A stretch of 64,000 nt of DNA from Pelagibacteraceae bacterium AG-426-G02 (GCA_003213155.1 QCNQ01000001.1:84462-148461); one strand, 5' to 3'. Shown: positions 37,346 through 48,460, counted from the first letter of the stretch. Program-made: numbers and translations. The notes: generated by a model from the letters alone, not told the origin.

Positions 37346-38536
37346 CTATTTTACTCTTCCGTATATATCCTGAAATCTTACAATATCTGTTTCTTTTAAA
37401 ATCGAGCCTACTTGAGCTTCAATTATTTTAACTGGTTTTTTATAGGGATTTTCTATTCTATGGATTGCACCTAATGGAATAAAAATAGTTTCATCAGGTT
37501 TCATAGTGAAATATTTCTTATTTAAAGTAATTTTAGGTTTACCTTGAGTTACTACCCAGTGTTCAGCTCTATGATGATGTTTCTGTAAACTTAATATACC
37601 TTTGGGTTTTACATATAATTCTTTAATTAAGAATTCCTTGCCATTAAATAGATTTACATAACTACCCCAAGGTCTATGAAATACATTCTTTTTTTTAAAA
37701 TAATGTCTTTTATTTCGTCCATACATTTTGCAAATTTCTTTCCAAGATCCTAAATCGGACCAAGGAATATCTAATTTGATCGCATTTATATCTTTGGTTT
37801 TTTCTAATATCGCATAATCAAAAGACTTTGCTGTTGCTTTGGTAAATGCTTGTTTGTTTAAATAATACACATTACTTTTATATTTTGCTTTTGTTACAGC
37901 TTTATTACAATTTCGGTAAATATTTGGTTGGTATTTCTTGAAATTATTAATAATGGAGTCTTTTCTCATATAAAACATTCCAGAATTCCAATAACCTTTT
38001 TTACTAATTATTTGTTTAGCTTTAGCTTCTTTAGGTTTTTCTACAAATCTAGATACTTTATTATTTTTTGTTAAAAAATATCCAAATTCGCTGGAGGGCA
38101 TTGTGGGTTTAATCCCAAAAATAAAGATATTATTATGAGTAAGTTTCTTTTGATTTTTTTTGATAGCTTTATTGAATAAACCAACCTTCTCTATCAAATG
38201 ATCTGCTGCTAAAAACATTAAAGGTTGTTCATTTGGAATATCATTTATTAATGCCGTACTTAAAATGGCTGGTGCTGTGTTTCTTTTAGCTGGCTCTAAA
38301 ACTATCTTAAATTTTCTTATTTTGTGTTTCTTTAGATGTTGTTTAACTTGTCTTAAATATTTTGCATTAGTACTTATAATCGGGGCATCAAATATAGATG
38401 CTTTAACTCTCTCTAAAGTTTTACCCAATAAAGTCCAATTACCAAAATCAATAAATTGTTTTGCTTGATGTTTTTTAACTTTTGGCCAAAGTCTTGTTCC
38501 GGCGCCACCACATAAAATAACTGGGCGAATTTTCAT
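37346..38536 (-). CDS. Mannose-1-phosphate guanylyltransferase
   Basis: A 396-aa protein with an N-terminal nucleotidyltransferase (CGGAGTRLWPKVKKHQAKQF; LAADHLI; YFLTKNNKVSRFVEKP; GYWNSGMFYMR) and a C-terminal cupin-type domain (RPWGSYVNLFNGKEFLIKELYVKPKGILSLQKHHHRAEHWVV), the organisation of ManC/CpsB that makes GDP-mannose for surface polysaccharide. It is shorter than typical ManC (about 470 aa), mainly through compact loops; the isomerase activity cannot be judged. It overlaps the ilvD stop by one base. Confidence 0.88.
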   Translation of the reverse strand: MKIRPVILCGGAGTRLWPKVKKHQAKQFIDFGNWTLLGKTLERVKASIFDAPIISTNAKYLRQVKQHLKKHKIRKFKIVLEPAKRNTAPAILSTALINDIPNEQPLMFLAADHLIEKVGLFNKAIKKNQKKLTHNNIFIFGIKPTMPSSEFGYFLTKNNKVSRFVEKPKEAKAKQIISKKGYWNSGMFYMRKDSIINNFKKYQPNIYRNCNKAVTKAKYKSNVYYLNKQAFTKATAKSFDYAILEKTKDINAIKLDIPWSDLGSWKEICKMYGRNKRHYFKKKNVFHRPWGSYVNLFNGKEFLIKELYVKPKGILSLQKHHHRAEHWVVTQGKPKITLNKKYFTMKPDETIFIPLGAIHRIENPYKKPVKIIEAQVGSILKETDIVRFQDIYGRVK

Positions 38537-40254
38537 TAAATTTTTGAATATTCCTTAACTTCTTTTTTCTTACCAGGATGAGTTGGGGCTCCTAAACTTG
38601 CTGGCCCGACTGTTTGTGCATATTTCCAAAGAGTTCCCGAGCCAAAATCAGATTTTTTAGCCTTCCACTTTCTTTTTCTTGATGCTAATTGTGCTCTTGT
38701 TAAACGAACATTAATTGTTCCTTTTTTAGCATCAATATCAATTAAATCACCATTACGTAAAAGAGCAATCGGTCCTCCTAAAGCTGCCTCTGGACCTACG
38801 TGACCAACACAAAATCCTCTTGTTGCGCCAGAAAATCTTCCATCAGTGATTAAAGCAACTTTCTCACCTTTACCTTGACCATAAATTGCACCAGTTGTTG
38901 AAAGCATTTCCCTCATACCTGGTCCCCCTACTGGGCCTTCGTATCTAATAATTATTACATCACCATCTTTATATTTTCTGCTTTGAACAGCTTTCATTGC
39001 ACTTTCTTCATTATCAAAACATCTTGCTCTTCCAGTAAATTGTAATTTTTTAAGACCCGCAATTTTTACAATTGCACCTTCTGGAGCTAAATTTCCTTTT
39101 AATCCTACAACACCACCATCTGGTGATAAAGGTCTGTTATAAGCTCTTAAAACTTTTTGTTTTGGATTAAATTTAATACCTTTTAAATTTTCTTTCATAG
39201 TTTTACCTGTAACGGTCATGCAATCTCCATGAATATATCCACCATCGTAAAGAGTTTTTAAAAGCATCGGCACACCACCTGCTAACCACATATCTTTAGC
39301 AACATATTTTCCACCTGGTTTTAAATCAGCAAGATAAGGTGTTCTTTTAAATATTTTTGCAACATCCATTAAATCAAATTTAATTCCTGCTTCATTTGCA
39401 ATTGCTGGTAAATGTAATGCTGCATTAGTTGAACCCCCTGTTGCAGCAACTATTGTTGCAGCGTTCTCTAATGCTTTTCTTGTAACGATATCTCTTGGTT
39501 TAATTTTTTTTGCTAATAATTCCATAACCATTCGGCCACTTGCTTTTGCATACTTATCTCTTTCTTCATATGGAGCTGGTGTTCCTGCTGAATAAGGTAA
39601 CGCTAAACCGATTGCTTCTGAAACACATGCCATTGTGTTTGCTGTAAACTGACCACCACATGCTCCCGCTGTAGGACACGCTACTAATTCTAATTTTCTT
39701 AATTCTTTTGCAGACATTTGACCAGATGAATGTTTTCCAACCGCTTCAAAAACATCAACTACAGTTACATCTTTACCTTTATATTTTCCTGGAAGGATTG
39801 AGCCACCATATATAAAAACACTTGGAACATTTAACCTAACCATGGACATCATTAATCCTGGTAAAGATTTATCACAACCTGCAATACCTACTAATGCATC
39901 ATAACAATGACCCCTCACTGTTAATTCAGCACTATCAGCTATAACTTCTCTTGAAATTAAAGACGATTTCATTCCTTCATGACCCATGGCAATACCATCA
40001 GTAACAGTAATTGTGCAAAATTCTCTTGGTGTCCCTCCTGATGCTCTCACACCCTTTTTCACTGATTGAGCTTGTCGCATAAGGGCAATATTGCAAGGAG
40101 CAGCTTCATTCCAAGTTGATACAACTCCTATAAATGGTTTTGATACATCTTTTTCAGTTTCACCCATTGCATAATAAAAAGATCTATGAGGCGCTCTATC
40201 TGGACCTAAGGATGTATGTCTACTAGGTAATTTTTTTTTATTAAATTTCCGCAT
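38536..40254 (-). CDS. ilvD: Dihydroxy-acid dehydratase
   Basis: IlvD dehydrates dihydroxy-acids in valine/isoleucine synthesis and needs an Fe-S cluster. The 572 aa contain [12 protein letters not shown] and [24 protein letters not shown], the two family signatures with the cluster cysteines, and the C-terminal [24 protein letters not shown]. It lies between valS and the guanylyltransferase with one-base overlaps on both sides. Confidence 0.97.
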   Translation of the reverse strand: MRKFNKKKLPSRHTSLGPDRAPHRSFYYAMGETEKDVSKPFIGVVSTWNEAAPCNIALMRQAQSVKKGVRASGGTPREFCTITVTDGIAMGHEGMKSSLISREVIADSAELTVRGHCYDALVGIAGCDKSLPGLMMSMVRLNVPSVFIYGGSILPGKYKGKDVTVVDVFEAVGKHSSGQMSAKELRKLELVACPTAGACGGQFTANTMACVSEAIGLALPYSAGTPAPYEERDKYAKASGRMVMELLAKKIKPRDIVTRKALENAATIVAATGGSTNAALHLPAIANEAGIKFDLMDVAKIFKRTPYLADLKPGGKYVAKDMWLAGGVPMLLKTLYDGGYIHGDCMTVTGKTMKENLKGIKFNPKQKVLRAYNRPLSPDGGVVGLKGNLAPEGAIVKIAGLKKLQFTGRARCFDNEESAMKAVQSRKYKDGDVIIIRYEGPVGGPGMREMLSTTGAIYGQGKGEKVALITDGRFSGATRGFCVGHVGPEAALGGPIALLRNGDLIDIDAKKGTINVRLTRAQLASRKRKWKAKKSDFGSGTLWKYAQTVGPASLGAPTHPGKKKEVKEYSKI

Positions 40255-42881
40255 TATAAACTTTCAATAGTTAAAGATATTTTTTTGATATTATCTTTAA
40301 GACTACTATAGTTAGTTTTTTCTTGTTCAACAATATTTTTTGGTGCTCTATCTGTAAAGCCTTTATTGGATAATCGTTGAGAAATCTTATCTAGTTCGTC
40401 TTGATATTTGTTCTGACGTTTTTGTAAGTTTTCTTTAATCAAATTAAGATCGACATTTTCATCAAAATAAATCTTAAAAATATCGCCGGAAATGACAAGT
40501 GTTGCAGAGGGTTTATCCTGTTCTTTATCAAAAAAATTATTGATACGACCCAGTTTTTTTAAAATAACGTCATTATTATTAACTAATGATTTGTTTTTTT
40601 TGGCAATTTTATTAATTGCAACATCAACAAATGAACCAGGGCTGACATTTAATTCATTTTTAAATGATCTTAATTCAGAGATAATTTTGATAATTTTTTC
40701 AACTTCTTTAAGAGATTGGTCTTTTTTAATTTTTCCAGTAGGCCAATTTTTATACATAAGGAAATTTTTATTAGACTCATCAAATTTGTTCTTTAACCAT
40801 ATTTCCTCGGTCACAAATGGTATGAAAGGATGAAGCATAACCAATATTTGCTTAAAAACATAAGCAGAAACTTCTTTTACCTCTGTTCTTGCCTTTTTAT
40901 CCTCTGAGTACAGAATTGTTTTAGACAGCTCAATATACCAGTCGCAATATGAGTGCCATGCAAATTGATAGGCATTTTTTGCTGCTTCATCAAATCGATA
41001 ATCTTCAATGTTTTTTTGAATTTTATTTTTAGTTTCTATTAACTCTGAATAGATCCATTTATTAATGTTTAATGAGATTTTTGGAACTTTATTAGTTTTT
41101 TTAAAATCACATTTATTAGTAATTAAAAAATTATTAGCATTCCATAATTTATTTAAAAAGTTTCTATATCCTTTAACTCTATCTTCTGAAAGTTTAACGT
41201 CAGTTCCTGGGGACGCCATAGAAAGTAGAGTAAAACGTAATGCATCAGCGCTATATTTTTCAATTAGATCTAGTGGATCAATAACATTCCCTTTTGACTT
41301 AGACATTTTTTGTCCTTTTTCATCTCTTACTAGTGCGTGGACATAAATATCTTTGAAGGGTTCTTTGTTTAAAAATTCCATACCAAACATAATCATTCTA
41401 GCCACCCAGAAAAAAATAATATCAAAACCTGTTACTAAAACTGTTGTTGGATAAAATTTCTTTACGTAATCTTTTTTATCAGGCCAACCTAAAGTTGCGA
41501 ATGGCCATAATCCTGAGGAAAACCATGTATCTAAAACATCAGGATCTCTAGAAAGTTTTACATCTTTTTTATAATATTTTTTTGCTTGTTTAATTGCTTC
41601 ATTTTCATTGATCGCAACAAAGATTTTTTGATCAGGTCCATACCAAGCTGGTATCTGGTGTCCCCACCATAATTGTCGTGAAATACACCATGGTTCAATA
41701 TTATTCATCCACTGAAAATAAGTTTTAGACCAGTTAGTAGGAAAGAAATTTGTTTTTTTTGTCTTAACAATTTTTTTAGCTTTGATTGCTAATTTCTTTG
41801 CATCAACAAACCATTGTTCTGTTAAAAAAGGTTCAATTACTGAATTCGATCTATCACCATATGGAACTTTATTTTTGATGTTTTCTTCTTTTACAAAAAA
41901 GTCTTTTTCTTTTAATTCACTTAATATTTTTTTACGGGCATCAAACCTATCTAAGCCAATATAATCTTTTGGAGCATTATCATTTATTTTTCCTTCTTCC
42001 GTAAAAACATTAATTATTTCTAATTTATTTCTTTGACCAACGTCATAGTCATTAAAATCATGTGCTGGCGTGATCTTAAGTGCTCCAGTTCCTTGCTCTG
42101 GATCAGCATAATTATCTTTAATAATTTTTATTTTTCTACCTACAATTGGTATTGTGACAGTTTTACCAACATGATTTTTATATCTTTTATCCTTTGGATT
42201 TACCGCAATCGCAGTATCGCCTAGCATTGTCTCAGGTCTTGTTGTGGCAATAGTGATAAATTCTGACGAATTGTCTATTGGGTATCTAATATAGTAAATC
42301 TTAGAATTCATCTCTCTTTGATCTACTTCCAAATCTGAAATCGCAGTTTTTAAAACAGTGTCCCAATTTACAAGTTTTTCAGCCTTATAAATCAATTTTT
42401 TTTTATGTAATTCTACAAAAACCTTAATGACTGATTTTGATAAATTTTCATCCATAGTGAATGCATTTCTTGACCAATCACATGAACATCCTAATTTTTT
42501 TAGTTGGTTGATAATTATATCCCCATATTCATTTTTCCATTCCCATACTTTTTCTATAAATTTTTCTCTACCAAGGTCAATTTTACTCAGATTTTCTTTT
42601 TCTAATTTTCTCTCAACAAGTGCTTGCGTTGCAATACCCGCATGATCAGTCCCAGGTTGCCATAATGTTTCGTAATTATTCATACGATAATAACGAACTA
42701 ATAAATCTTGAATTGAATTATTTAAAGCATGACCCATATGTAAACTTCCAGTTACATTAGGTGGTGGAATTACAATTGAAAATTTTTTTGAATTTTTTTG
42801 TGGTTTAAATAATTTGTTTTTTTCCCAATAACCATAAATTTTATCTTCAACTTTTGAATGTATATATTTATCGCTTATCAT
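40254..42881 (-). CDS. valS: Valyl-tRNA synthetase
   Basis: The 875-aa class I synthetase has the HIGH motif in [19 protein letters not shown] (about residue 45), an editing domain (about 200-340, with [15 protein letters not shown]), the KMSKS motif in [16 protein letters not shown], an anticodon-binding domain and the C-terminal coiled coil typical of ValRS (about 805-875). It starts the valS-ilvD-guanylyltransferase run. Confidence 0.98.
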   Translation of the reverse strand: MISDKYIHSKVEDKIYGYWEKNKLFKPQKNSKKFSIVIPPPNVTGSLHMGHALNNSIQDLLVRYYRMNNYETLWQPGTDHAGIATQALVERKLEKENLSKIDLGREKFIEKVWEWKNEYGDIIINQLKKLGCSCDWSRNAFTMDENLSKSVIKVFVELHKKKLIYKAEKLVNWDTVLKTAISDLEVDQREMNSKIYYIRYPIDNSSEFITIATTRPETMLGDTAIAVNPKDKRYKNHVGKTVTIPIVGRKIKIIKDNYADPEQGTGALKITPAHDFNDYDVGQRNKLEIINVFTEEGKINDNAPKDYIGLDRFDARKKILSELKEKDFFVKEENIKNKVPYGDRSNSVIEPFLTEQWFVDAKKLAIKAKKIVKTKKTNFFPTNWSKTYFQWMNNIEPWCISRQLWWGHQIPAWYGPDQKIFVAINENEAIKQAKKYYKKDVKLSRDPDVLDTWFSSGLWPFATLGWPDKKDYVKKFYPTTVLVTGFDIIFFWVARMIMFGMEFLNKEPFKDIYVHALVRDEKGQKMSKSKGNVIDPLDLIEKYSADALRFTLLSMASPGTDVKLSEDRVKGYRNFLNKLWNANNFLITNKCDFKKTNKVPKISLNINKWIYSELIETKNKIQKNIEDYRFDEAAKNAYQFAWHSYCDWYIELSKTILYSEDKKARTEVKEVSAYVFKQILVMLHPFIPFVTEEIWLKNKFDESNKNFLMYKNWPTGKIKKDQSLKEVEKIIKIISELRSFKNELNVSPGSFVDVAINKIAKKNKSLVNNNDVILKKLGRINNFFDKEQDKPSATLVISGDIFKIYFDENVDLNLIKENLQKRQNKYQDELDKISQRLSNKGFTDRAPKNIVEQEKTNYSSLKDNIKKISLTIESL

Positions 42882-43002
42882 GGGTGTTATTAGTTTATAA
42901 TTTAATAATCTAAATTAACAATAATCAAATTGGAACGTTATTTAATAGACTAATTGCAAATATTTTATATAAAACTCAGTGTAGCTATCTTCTAAAACAT
43001 AT

Positions 43003-43076
43003 GGCAACGTGGCGGAATGGTTACGCAGAGGATTGCAAATCCTTGTATCCCGGTTCGATTCCGGGCGTTGCCTCCA
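43003..43076 (+). tRNA. tRNA-Cys (GCA)
   Basis: GGCAACG pairs with CGTTGCC, followed by discriminator T and CCA. The anticodon loop TTGCAAA gives GCA; the U discriminator is a known identity element of tRNA-Cys. Length 74 nt. Confidence 0.97.
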
Positions 43077-43126
43077 AAAAAAATCTTGTTTTAGTGAAAA
43101 AAAAAAGTAAGTTGAGATTTTAATAT

Positions 43127-43202
43127 TCCTCGGTAGCTCAGTTGGTAGAGCAGTTGACTGTTAATCAATTGGTCGCAGGTTCGAGTCCTGCCCGAGGAGC
43201 CA
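43127..43202 (+). tRNA. tRNA-Asn (GUU)
   Basis: TCCTCGG pairs with CCGAGGA, followed by discriminator G and CCA. The anticodon loop CTGTTAA gives GTT. It is 50 bp after tRNA-Cys and probably cotranscribed. GUU tRNAs are Tgt substrates, relevant to the unusual tgt in this window. Length 76 nt. Confidence 0.97.
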
Positions 43203-43206
43203 AAAA

Positions 43207-43578
43207 TTATCCAACCTTTGAAATATTGTTACTTCCAGCCTGTAATGACTTATTAAACTTTAATTTTTGATCAGCATTTAGTTCAGAATATAATTTCACT
43301 AAAAAGTTATAATTTACATTCATATGACCTTCTTGTGATTTCTCTAAATTTATAAGATATTCTGAAAAATCCTCAAAAAAATAATTAATTGGTACTTTAA
43401 GATAGTTCGACAATTGTAATAACCTTATTGAACTTACCCCATTAGTGCCTTTTTCATATTTTTGAATTTGTTGAAATGTGACGTTGATTGCTTTTGCTAC
43501 TTTAGTTTGAGTTAAACCTAGTGCTAGTCTTCTAAGCTTAAGCTTATTGCCTAAATGCTTATTAAAATTATCTTCCAT
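43207..43578 (-). CDS. XRE-family helix-turn-helix transcriptional regulator
   Basis: The 123-aa protein has an N-terminal HTH of the Cro/C1 type (about residues 11-66: LGNKLKLRRLALGLTQTKVA, TFQQIQKYEKGTNGVSSIRLLQLSNYLKVPINYFF) and a helical C-terminal tail without recognisable ligand domain. Such short XRE proteins are common in alphaproteobacteria. It follows the aap operon by 162 bp. An inverted repeat just upstream of its start may be an autoregulatory operator. Target genes are unknown. Confidence 0.88.
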   Translation of the reverse strand: MEDNFNKHLGNKLKLRRLALGLTQTKVAKAINVTFQQIQKYEKGTNGVSSIRLLQLSNYLKVPINYFFEDFSEYLINLEKSQEGHMNVNYNFLVKLYSELNADQKLKFNKSLQAGSNNISKVG

Positions 43579-43600
43579 TAAGACCCCTCTTAATTTTTAT

Positions 43601-43623
43601 AAAAACTAATTGAACTAGTTTTT
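43601..43623. promoter_or_regulatory. Inverted repeat upstream of the XRE gene
   Basis: AAAAACTA (43601-43608) and TAGTTTTT (43616-43623) are inverted arms around a 7-nt spacer, located 22-45 bp before the XRE start on the minus strand. It could be an operator for the XRE protein, or an AT-only hairpin ending the aap transcript; the latter lacks a G-C stem. Confidence 0.4.
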
Positions 43624-43740
43624 AATACCTACTGCAACAATAAATTTTTATTTTTTTTGCCTAAAAACCCGTATTAAGGGAAATATGTCAAGCATTACTT
43701 CAGCTATAATTTAAGAAATATTTCTTGAAATTAGCTTGAA

Positions 43741-44475
43741 CTATAGTATCTGGCTGAGGAAAAGTTTGGTTCTTTCACTCTTGGGATTAGCAAAAAATTC
43801 TTTGGTATCAGCTTTTTCTACTATCATTCCCTCATCCATAAATATCATTTGATCTGCAACTTCTTTTGCAAAACCCATTTCATGTGTAACTACAATCATA
43901 GTCATTCCTTGTTTTGCTAAATTTACCATAACATCTAATACTTCTTTAATCATTTCGGGATCTAAAGCAGATGTAGGTTCGTCAAAAAGCATTATTTTTG
44001 GCTCCATACATAAAGCTCTTGCAATAGCAGCTCTTTGTTGTTGTCCTCCAGATAATTGTCCTGGATATTTTTGTGCTTGATCAAGAATTTGGACTCTTTC
44101 TAGATGTTTTAATGCTAATTCTTCCGCCTCTTTTTTAGGCATTTTTTTAACCCAAATAGGAGCTAGTGTGCAGTTATCCAAAATAGATAAGTGAGGAAAT
44201 AAGTTAAATTGTTGAAATACCATTCCAACTTCAGCTCTAATTTGTTCAATATTTTTTGTATCCTCTGTTAATTCAGTTCCATCAACGACAATATTACCTT
44301 CTTGATGCTCTTCTAATCTATTAATACATCGAATTAATGTAGACTTTCCTGATCCAGATGGACCACAAACAACAATTTTTTCCTTTGGTTTAACCTCTAA
44401 ATTTATTCCTTTTAAAACTTGGAAATCACCAAACCACTTATTCATATTACTTATTTGGATAATGCTATCTGACAT
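43741..44475 (-). CDS. aapP: General L-amino acid ABC transporter ATP-binding protein AapP
   Basis: The 244-aa polar-amino-acid ATPase carries Walker [39 protein letters not shown], signature [14 protein letters not shown] and Walker [15 protein letters not shown]. It is last in aapJQMP, 6 bp behind aapM. The importer supplies amino acids, a main carbon and nitrogen source for SAR11. Confidence 0.96.
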   Translation of the reverse strand: MSDSIIQISNMNKWFGDFQVLKGINLEVKPKEKIVVCGPSGSGKSTLIRCINRLEEHQEGNIVVDGTELTEDTKNIEQIRAEVGMVFQQFNLFPHLSILDNCTLAPIWVKKMPKKEAEELALKHLERVQILDQAQKYPGQLSGGQQQRAAIARALCMEPKIMLFDEPTSALDPEMIKEVLDVMVNLAKQGMTMIVVTHEMGFAKEVADQMIFMDEGMIVEKADTKEFFANPKSERTKLFLSQIL

Positions 44476-44481
44476 AAATTT

Positions 44482-45924
44482 TTATCTATCGGTTTTATAT
44501 TTTTGTTCTAGATTATAACTATATTTACTCATTGCATAACAAATAATCCAGAAAATTATAGCAGCAAATACATACCCTTCCATAGCAAATCCTAACCATT
44601 TCGGATTTGTTTTAGCTAAATTTAACATTCCAACTATTTCTAATAATCCAACAACAAATATTAATGGAGTGTCTTTTACTAATGCTAAGAAAGTATTTGC
44701 TATTCCTGGTATTACTAATTTAAGAGCTTGAGGTAAAATTACAAAAATATGCATTTTCCAATAACCCATACCTAATGATTTTGCAGCTTCGTATTGACCT
44801 CTCGGTAAAGCTTGTAAGCCACCTCTGATAACTTCTGCAACATATGCAGCCTCAAATAATGAAATTGCAATTATGGCTCTTACTAATTTATCAATGAAAA
44901 AGTCCTCAGGTAAAAACATCGGAAACATTACGGCAGACATGAATAAAACTGTTATTAATGGAACACCTCTCCAAAATTCAATAAAGCCAACTGATATATA
45001 TCTAATTAATGGAAATTCTGATCTTCTGCCAAGAGCGAAAGCCATTCCAATTGGAAAACAGAATATAAGACAGAAAAAAGAAATTATAAATGTTAGCGAC
45101 AAACCTCCCCATGCACCTGTTTCAACCCAATTTAAACCATCTAATTTTCCAAGCTCAATGTATTCTTCAAAAAAAAGAAAATATTTCAAAATTACATAAA
45201 GCGCTAAAGGAACTATTAAAAAGTAATAAAACTTAAATTTACTTGGAATAAAAAAACCAATGATGATAGATAAAATTGCAGCAATAATTCCATAAGAAAA
45301 GTCAAAAAATACAGGGCCACCTGAAATAAAAAAGAAGATAAACAAAAACGCAATCAAAGGATAAATAACTACATAATAAAGTGTTAAATATTTCTTAAAT
45401 TTATCAGTCGCAAAATATCCTACTGAGCCGAGTAACACTAAAGCTACAAATGATAAATTAATTCTCCATTGTTCTGCATTTGGATACATTCCATACATAA
45501 ATCTTCTCATCCAAACCTTAATATATGTCCAGCATGCACCAGAACCCGTACAAACATCTTTTGTATCTCCTGCAAAACTAGCATCAATAACAAACCAGCT
45601 TAATATAGGTGGTAGAGATTTGATGATTATGAATATTATCAATAATGATAAAACAGCATTAAAATTATTTGTATTAATATGTTTGTTTAAGAGGTCTAAA
45701 TTTTTAATTCCACTATACTCTATTCGAATGAAATAAAGACCCACAAAACCAAGTATTAAAGGTAATAAGAAACTTAAAAAATTTGGTAAAAAATCAGTTA
45801 AATTTAATCTAAAAAAAGAGTTTAGAAAAACATCTAAAATACTAATAAAAAATAAAAAAGAACCAAGATACAAAAAGGTATTAAGATTAGTTCTATCAGG
45901 TTTTAAAAAATTAATACTCGACAT
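44482..45924 (-). CDS. aapM: General L-amino acid ABC transporter permease AapM
   Basis: A 480-aa permease with about ten hydrophobic segments; the C-terminal third holds the conserved His/Glu/Gln-type permease core (FWRGVPLITVLFMSAVMFP; EVIRGGLQALPRGQYEAAKSLGMGYWKMHIFVILPQALKLVIPG). The extended N-terminal region is typical of AapM. It overlaps aapQ by one base. Confidence 0.95.
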   Translation of the reverse strand: MSSINFLKPDRTNLNTFLYLGSFLFFISILDVFLNSFFRLNLTDFLPNFLSFLLPLILGFVGLYFIRIEYSGIKNLDLLNKHINTNNFNAVLSLLIIFIIIKSLPPILSWFVIDASFAGDTKDVCTGSGACWTYIKVWMRRFMYGMYPNAEQWRINLSFVALVLLGSVGYFATDKFKKYLTLYYVVIYPLIAFLFIFFFISGGPVFFDFSYGIIAAILSIIIGFFIPSKFKFYYFLIVPLALYVILKYFLFFEEYIELGKLDGLNWVETGAWGGLSLTFIISFFCLIFCFPIGMAFALGRRSEFPLIRYISVGFIEFWRGVPLITVLFMSAVMFPMFLPEDFFIDKLVRAIIAISLFEAAYVAEVIRGGLQALPRGQYEAAKSLGMGYWKMHIFVILPQALKLVIPGIANTFLALVKDTPLIFVVGLLEIVGMLNLAKTNPKWLGFAMEGYVFAAIIFWIICYAMSKYSYNLEQKYKTDR

Positions 45925-47075
45925 TATTTCTCCTGAATAGCTATTTTCTTGTTGTACCAGTTCATTAAAATTGAGATTGAAATACTCAAAGTTAGATAAG
46001 TAAACATGGTGATTGATACTATCTCAATTGCCTTACCTGTTTGCATTAATGCTGTTCCAGCAAAGACTAACACTAAATCTGGATACGCTATCGCAGCTGC
46101 TAAGGATGAATTTTTAGTTAAATTTAGATATTGATTTGTTGTTGGCGGAATTATTATTCTCAAAGCTTGAGGCATAATTACTAATTTAAGTACTTGATTA
46201 GGGGTAAGTCCAATTGATGCTGCTGCCTCTTTTTGACCTTTACCAACACCTTGAATTCCTGCTCTGACACATTCTGCGATAAATGTTGCTGTATATAAAG
46301 ATAAAGATAATGTTAATGCTATCAATTCTGGGGGCAAACTAACTCCACCCTCATAAATAAAAGATGTTGTTGCCAATTGTTTCAAAACAGGAACTTCAAA
46401 AGAAAGTCTTACGCCACCAATTAAAAAACTTAAAAGTGGAAGAATAAATATCAGTCCTATAGAAATTAAAAAAACTGGAATTTGTTTACCTTGATTTTCC
46501 TGAACCTTTTTGGCATGTGCTCGTATAACAATGATTGCTATGATTGCAGCTATAATTGAATAAAAGAAAATATTAAAATTTTGCCAAATAAATGCTGGGA
46601 CATATAACCCTTTTATAGTTAGAAAAAAAACTCCAAACATTGCTTCAGCATCTTGTGGAAGTGGCAAAGCACGTAATGCAGCAAAATACCAAAAGAAAAT
46701 TTGAAGTAGTAATGGAATATTTCGAAAAAACTCGACATAGAAAGCTGCAAATTTATTAATTAAATAATTGGGGGATAATCTTGCTATACCAACTATGACA
46801 CCTAAGATTGTTGCAATGATTATTCCAATTACAGATACCAGTATTGTATTTAAAAGACCAACTAAATAAGCTCTAAAATATGAATGTGATCCATCATATT
46901 CAATTAATGAAAACTGAACGTCAAAAGATGATTCTTGAGATAGAAAACCATAACCAAAATCAATACCTCTATTTTCCATATTGATTTGGGCGTTATAAGT
47001 AAAAAAACCGAAAACTAAGACTACAGCTAAAACTGTAATTAATTGTGGGACTATATCTTTAAGTTTAAAATTCAC
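45924..47075 (-). CDS. aapQ: General L-amino acid ABC transporter permease AapQ
   Basis: A 383-aa permease whose core is FFRNIPLLLQIFFWYFAAL and ECVRAGIQGVGKGQKEAAASIGLTPNQVLKLVIMPQALRIIIPP. It contains the large loop with NTD-like FLTIKGLYVP segment typical of AapQ. It pairs with AapM as heterodimer. A hairpin separates it from aapJ upstream. Confidence 0.95.
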   Translation of the reverse strand: MNFKLKDIVPQLITVLAVVLVFGFFTYNAQINMENRGIDFGYGFLSQESSFDVQFSLIEYDGSHSYFRAYLVGLLNTILVSVIGIIIATILGVIVGIARLSPNYLINKFAAFYVEFFRNIPLLLQIFFWYFAALRALPLPQDAEAMFGVFFLTIKGLYVPAFIWQNFNIFFYSIIAAIIAIIVIRAHAKKVQENQGKQIPVFLISIGLIFILPLLSFLIGGVRLSFEVPVLKQLATTSFIYEGGVSLPPELIALTLSLSLYTATFIAECVRAGIQGVGKGQKEAAASIGLTPNQVLKLVIMPQALRIIIPPTTNQYLNLTKNSSLAAAIAYPDLVLVFAGTALMQTGKAIEIVSITMFTYLTLSISISILMNWYNKKIAIQEK

Positions 47076-47100
47076 TTTGCCGATAATATATGAGTTTATA

Positions 47101-47131
47101 AAAAAAGGGCTAGAAAAATCTAGCCCTTTTT
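47101..47131. terminator. Terminator/attenuator hairpin between aapJ and aapQ
   Basis: GGGCTAGA (47107-47114) and TCTAGCCC (47119-47126) form a perfect 8-bp stem with an AAAA loop, flanked by A6 on the left and T5 on the right, so it can work on both strands. It lies 23 bp past the aapJ stop and before aapQ, which would keep AapJ (binding protein) in excess over the permease. Confidence 0.88.
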
Positions 47132-47149
47132 AATTAATTTAAACTACAA

Positions 47150-48190
47150 TTATCTTGCAGGTGGAACGTAAAGTATTCCGCCTTTTGTCCATAATTGGTT
47201 TGGACCTCTGTCTGGTAAAATTCCAGTGTCAGCTATGTTTCTCTTATAACTTTCACCATAATTACCAACTTGCTTGATAATTCTTAAGCTCCAGTCGTTG
47301 TCTAGACCAAAAGCAGCACCTAATTCACCTTCAGCTCCAACTAATCTTTTGATTGCTGGGTTGTCTGAAGTTTTCATCATGTCTGCATTTGCTGAAGTAA
47401 TACCATATTCTTCAGCTTCGATCATAGTGTTCAAAGACCATCTAACGATATCTTCCCAAACTGCATCACCTTGTCTAACAACTGGTCCTAAAGGTTCTTT
47501 AGAAATAGTTTCTGGTAGAACAATGTGTTCATCAGGGTTTTTCATTTTTGTTCTTTGAGCAGCTAAACCAGATTTATCAGTAGTGTATGTATCACATCTA
47601 CCTGCATCGTAAGCAGCAACAACTTCGTCAGCTTTTTCAAATGCAACTGGCTCATAAGAAATTCCTTTTGAATTAAAGAAGTCTCTCATGTTTAACTCAG
47701 TTGTTGTACCAATATTTGTACAAGCTGAGATACCATCTTTGAATTGGCTAGTTGAAGTGATACCTGAGCTTTTTCTTACCATGAAGCCTTGACCATCGTA
47801 GAAGTTTACTCCAACGAAAGTAAGTCCGATATCAGCATCTCTAGAAAGAGTCCAAGTTGTGTTTCTTGATAAGATATCAATCTCACCAGAAGTTAAAGCA
47901 GTAAATCTTTCTTTAGCACTTAGTGGTGTAAACTTAACTTTGTTTGCATCACCTAATACTGCAGCAGCTACAGCTCTACATACGTCAACGTCAACACCAG
48001 TCCAATTTCCTGCAGCATCAGCATTAGAAAATCCTGGAAGACCTTGAGATACTCCACATCTTACAAACCCTTTTTTCTGAGTGTTTTTAAGTGTTTTAGA
48101 TTTTTTAGCAGCCATAGACTCTGTTGTAAAAGTGAACAACACAGCAACCATAGCAACTAAAGAAGTTAATTGTTTTAAGTATTTAAACAT
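47150..48190 (-). CDS. aapJ: General L-amino acid ABC transporter substrate-binding protein AapJ
   Basis: The 346-aa periplasmic receptor has a signal peptide (hydrophobic core residues 8-22, cleavage after SMA) and the family sequence RCGVSQGLPGFSNADAAGNW and VDVDVCRAVAAAVLGD, followed by LSRNTTWTLSRDADIG. It is highest-expressed-type gene of the operon: slightly less biased base use than neighbours and its own downstream hairpin agree with that. It heads the aap operon. Confidence 0.96.
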   Translation of the reverse strand: MFKYLKQLTSLVAMVAVLFTFTTESMAAKKSKTLKNTQKKGFVRCGVSQGLPGFSNADAAGNWTGVDVDVCRAVAAAVLGDANKVKFTPLSAKERFTALTSGEIDILSRNTTWTLSRDADIGLTFVGVNFYDGQGFMVRKSSGITSTSQFKDGISACTNIGTTTELNMRDFFNSKGISYEPVAFEKADEVVAAYDAGRCDTYTTDKSGLAAQRTKMKNPDEHIVLPETISKEPLGPVVRQGDAVWEDIVRWSLNTMIEAEEYGITSANADMMKTSDNPAIKRLVGAEGELGAAFGLDNDWSLRIIKQVGNYGESYKRNIADTGILPDRGPNQLWTKGGILYVPPAR

Positions 48191-48253
48191 ATTTCTTCCT
48201 ATTGTTTATTTATTTGTTAACAAATAATTCAAAATTACTTTTGAATATTCTTA

Positions 48254-48282
48254 ATTTAAGCATGATAAAAATAGGGGTTCAA
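48254..48282 (-). promoter_or_regulatory. Candidate sigma-70-type promoter for aapJ
   Basis: On the minus strand TTGAAC (48282-48277) and TTAAAT (48259-48254) are separated by exactly 17 bp and lie about 65 bp upstream of the aapJ start. In a background this AT-rich the -10 match alone means little; the GC-richer -35 side and the spacing are the better evidence. Confidence 0.35.
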
Positions 48283-48355
48283 GGGAAATTTAATCTCATT
48301 TCAAATTAATTGAGAATCTAGTCAAGATAAATTTTAACCAAAAATGTGCTAGTAA

Positions 48356-48432
48356 TGGCGCGCCCTGAAGGATTCGAACCTACGACCCTCGGTTTAGAAA
48401 ACCGATGCTCTATCCAGCTGAGCTAAGGGCGC
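48356..48432 (-). tRNA. tRNA-Arg (UCU)
   Basis: On the minus strand GCGCCCT pairs with AGGGCGC, followed by discriminator G and CCA. The anticodon loop TTCTAAA gives TCT, reading AGA/AGG, the dominant arginine codons in such AT-rich genomes. Length 77 nt. Confidence 0.97.
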
Positions 48433-48460
48433 AAAATCATACTACATATACAATAATTAA

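Noticed and set aside
43077..43126. Possible small RNA or promoter between tRNA-Cys and tRNA-Asn
   Set aside because: Only an A-rich 50-bp spacer without a hairpin or clear promoter elements.
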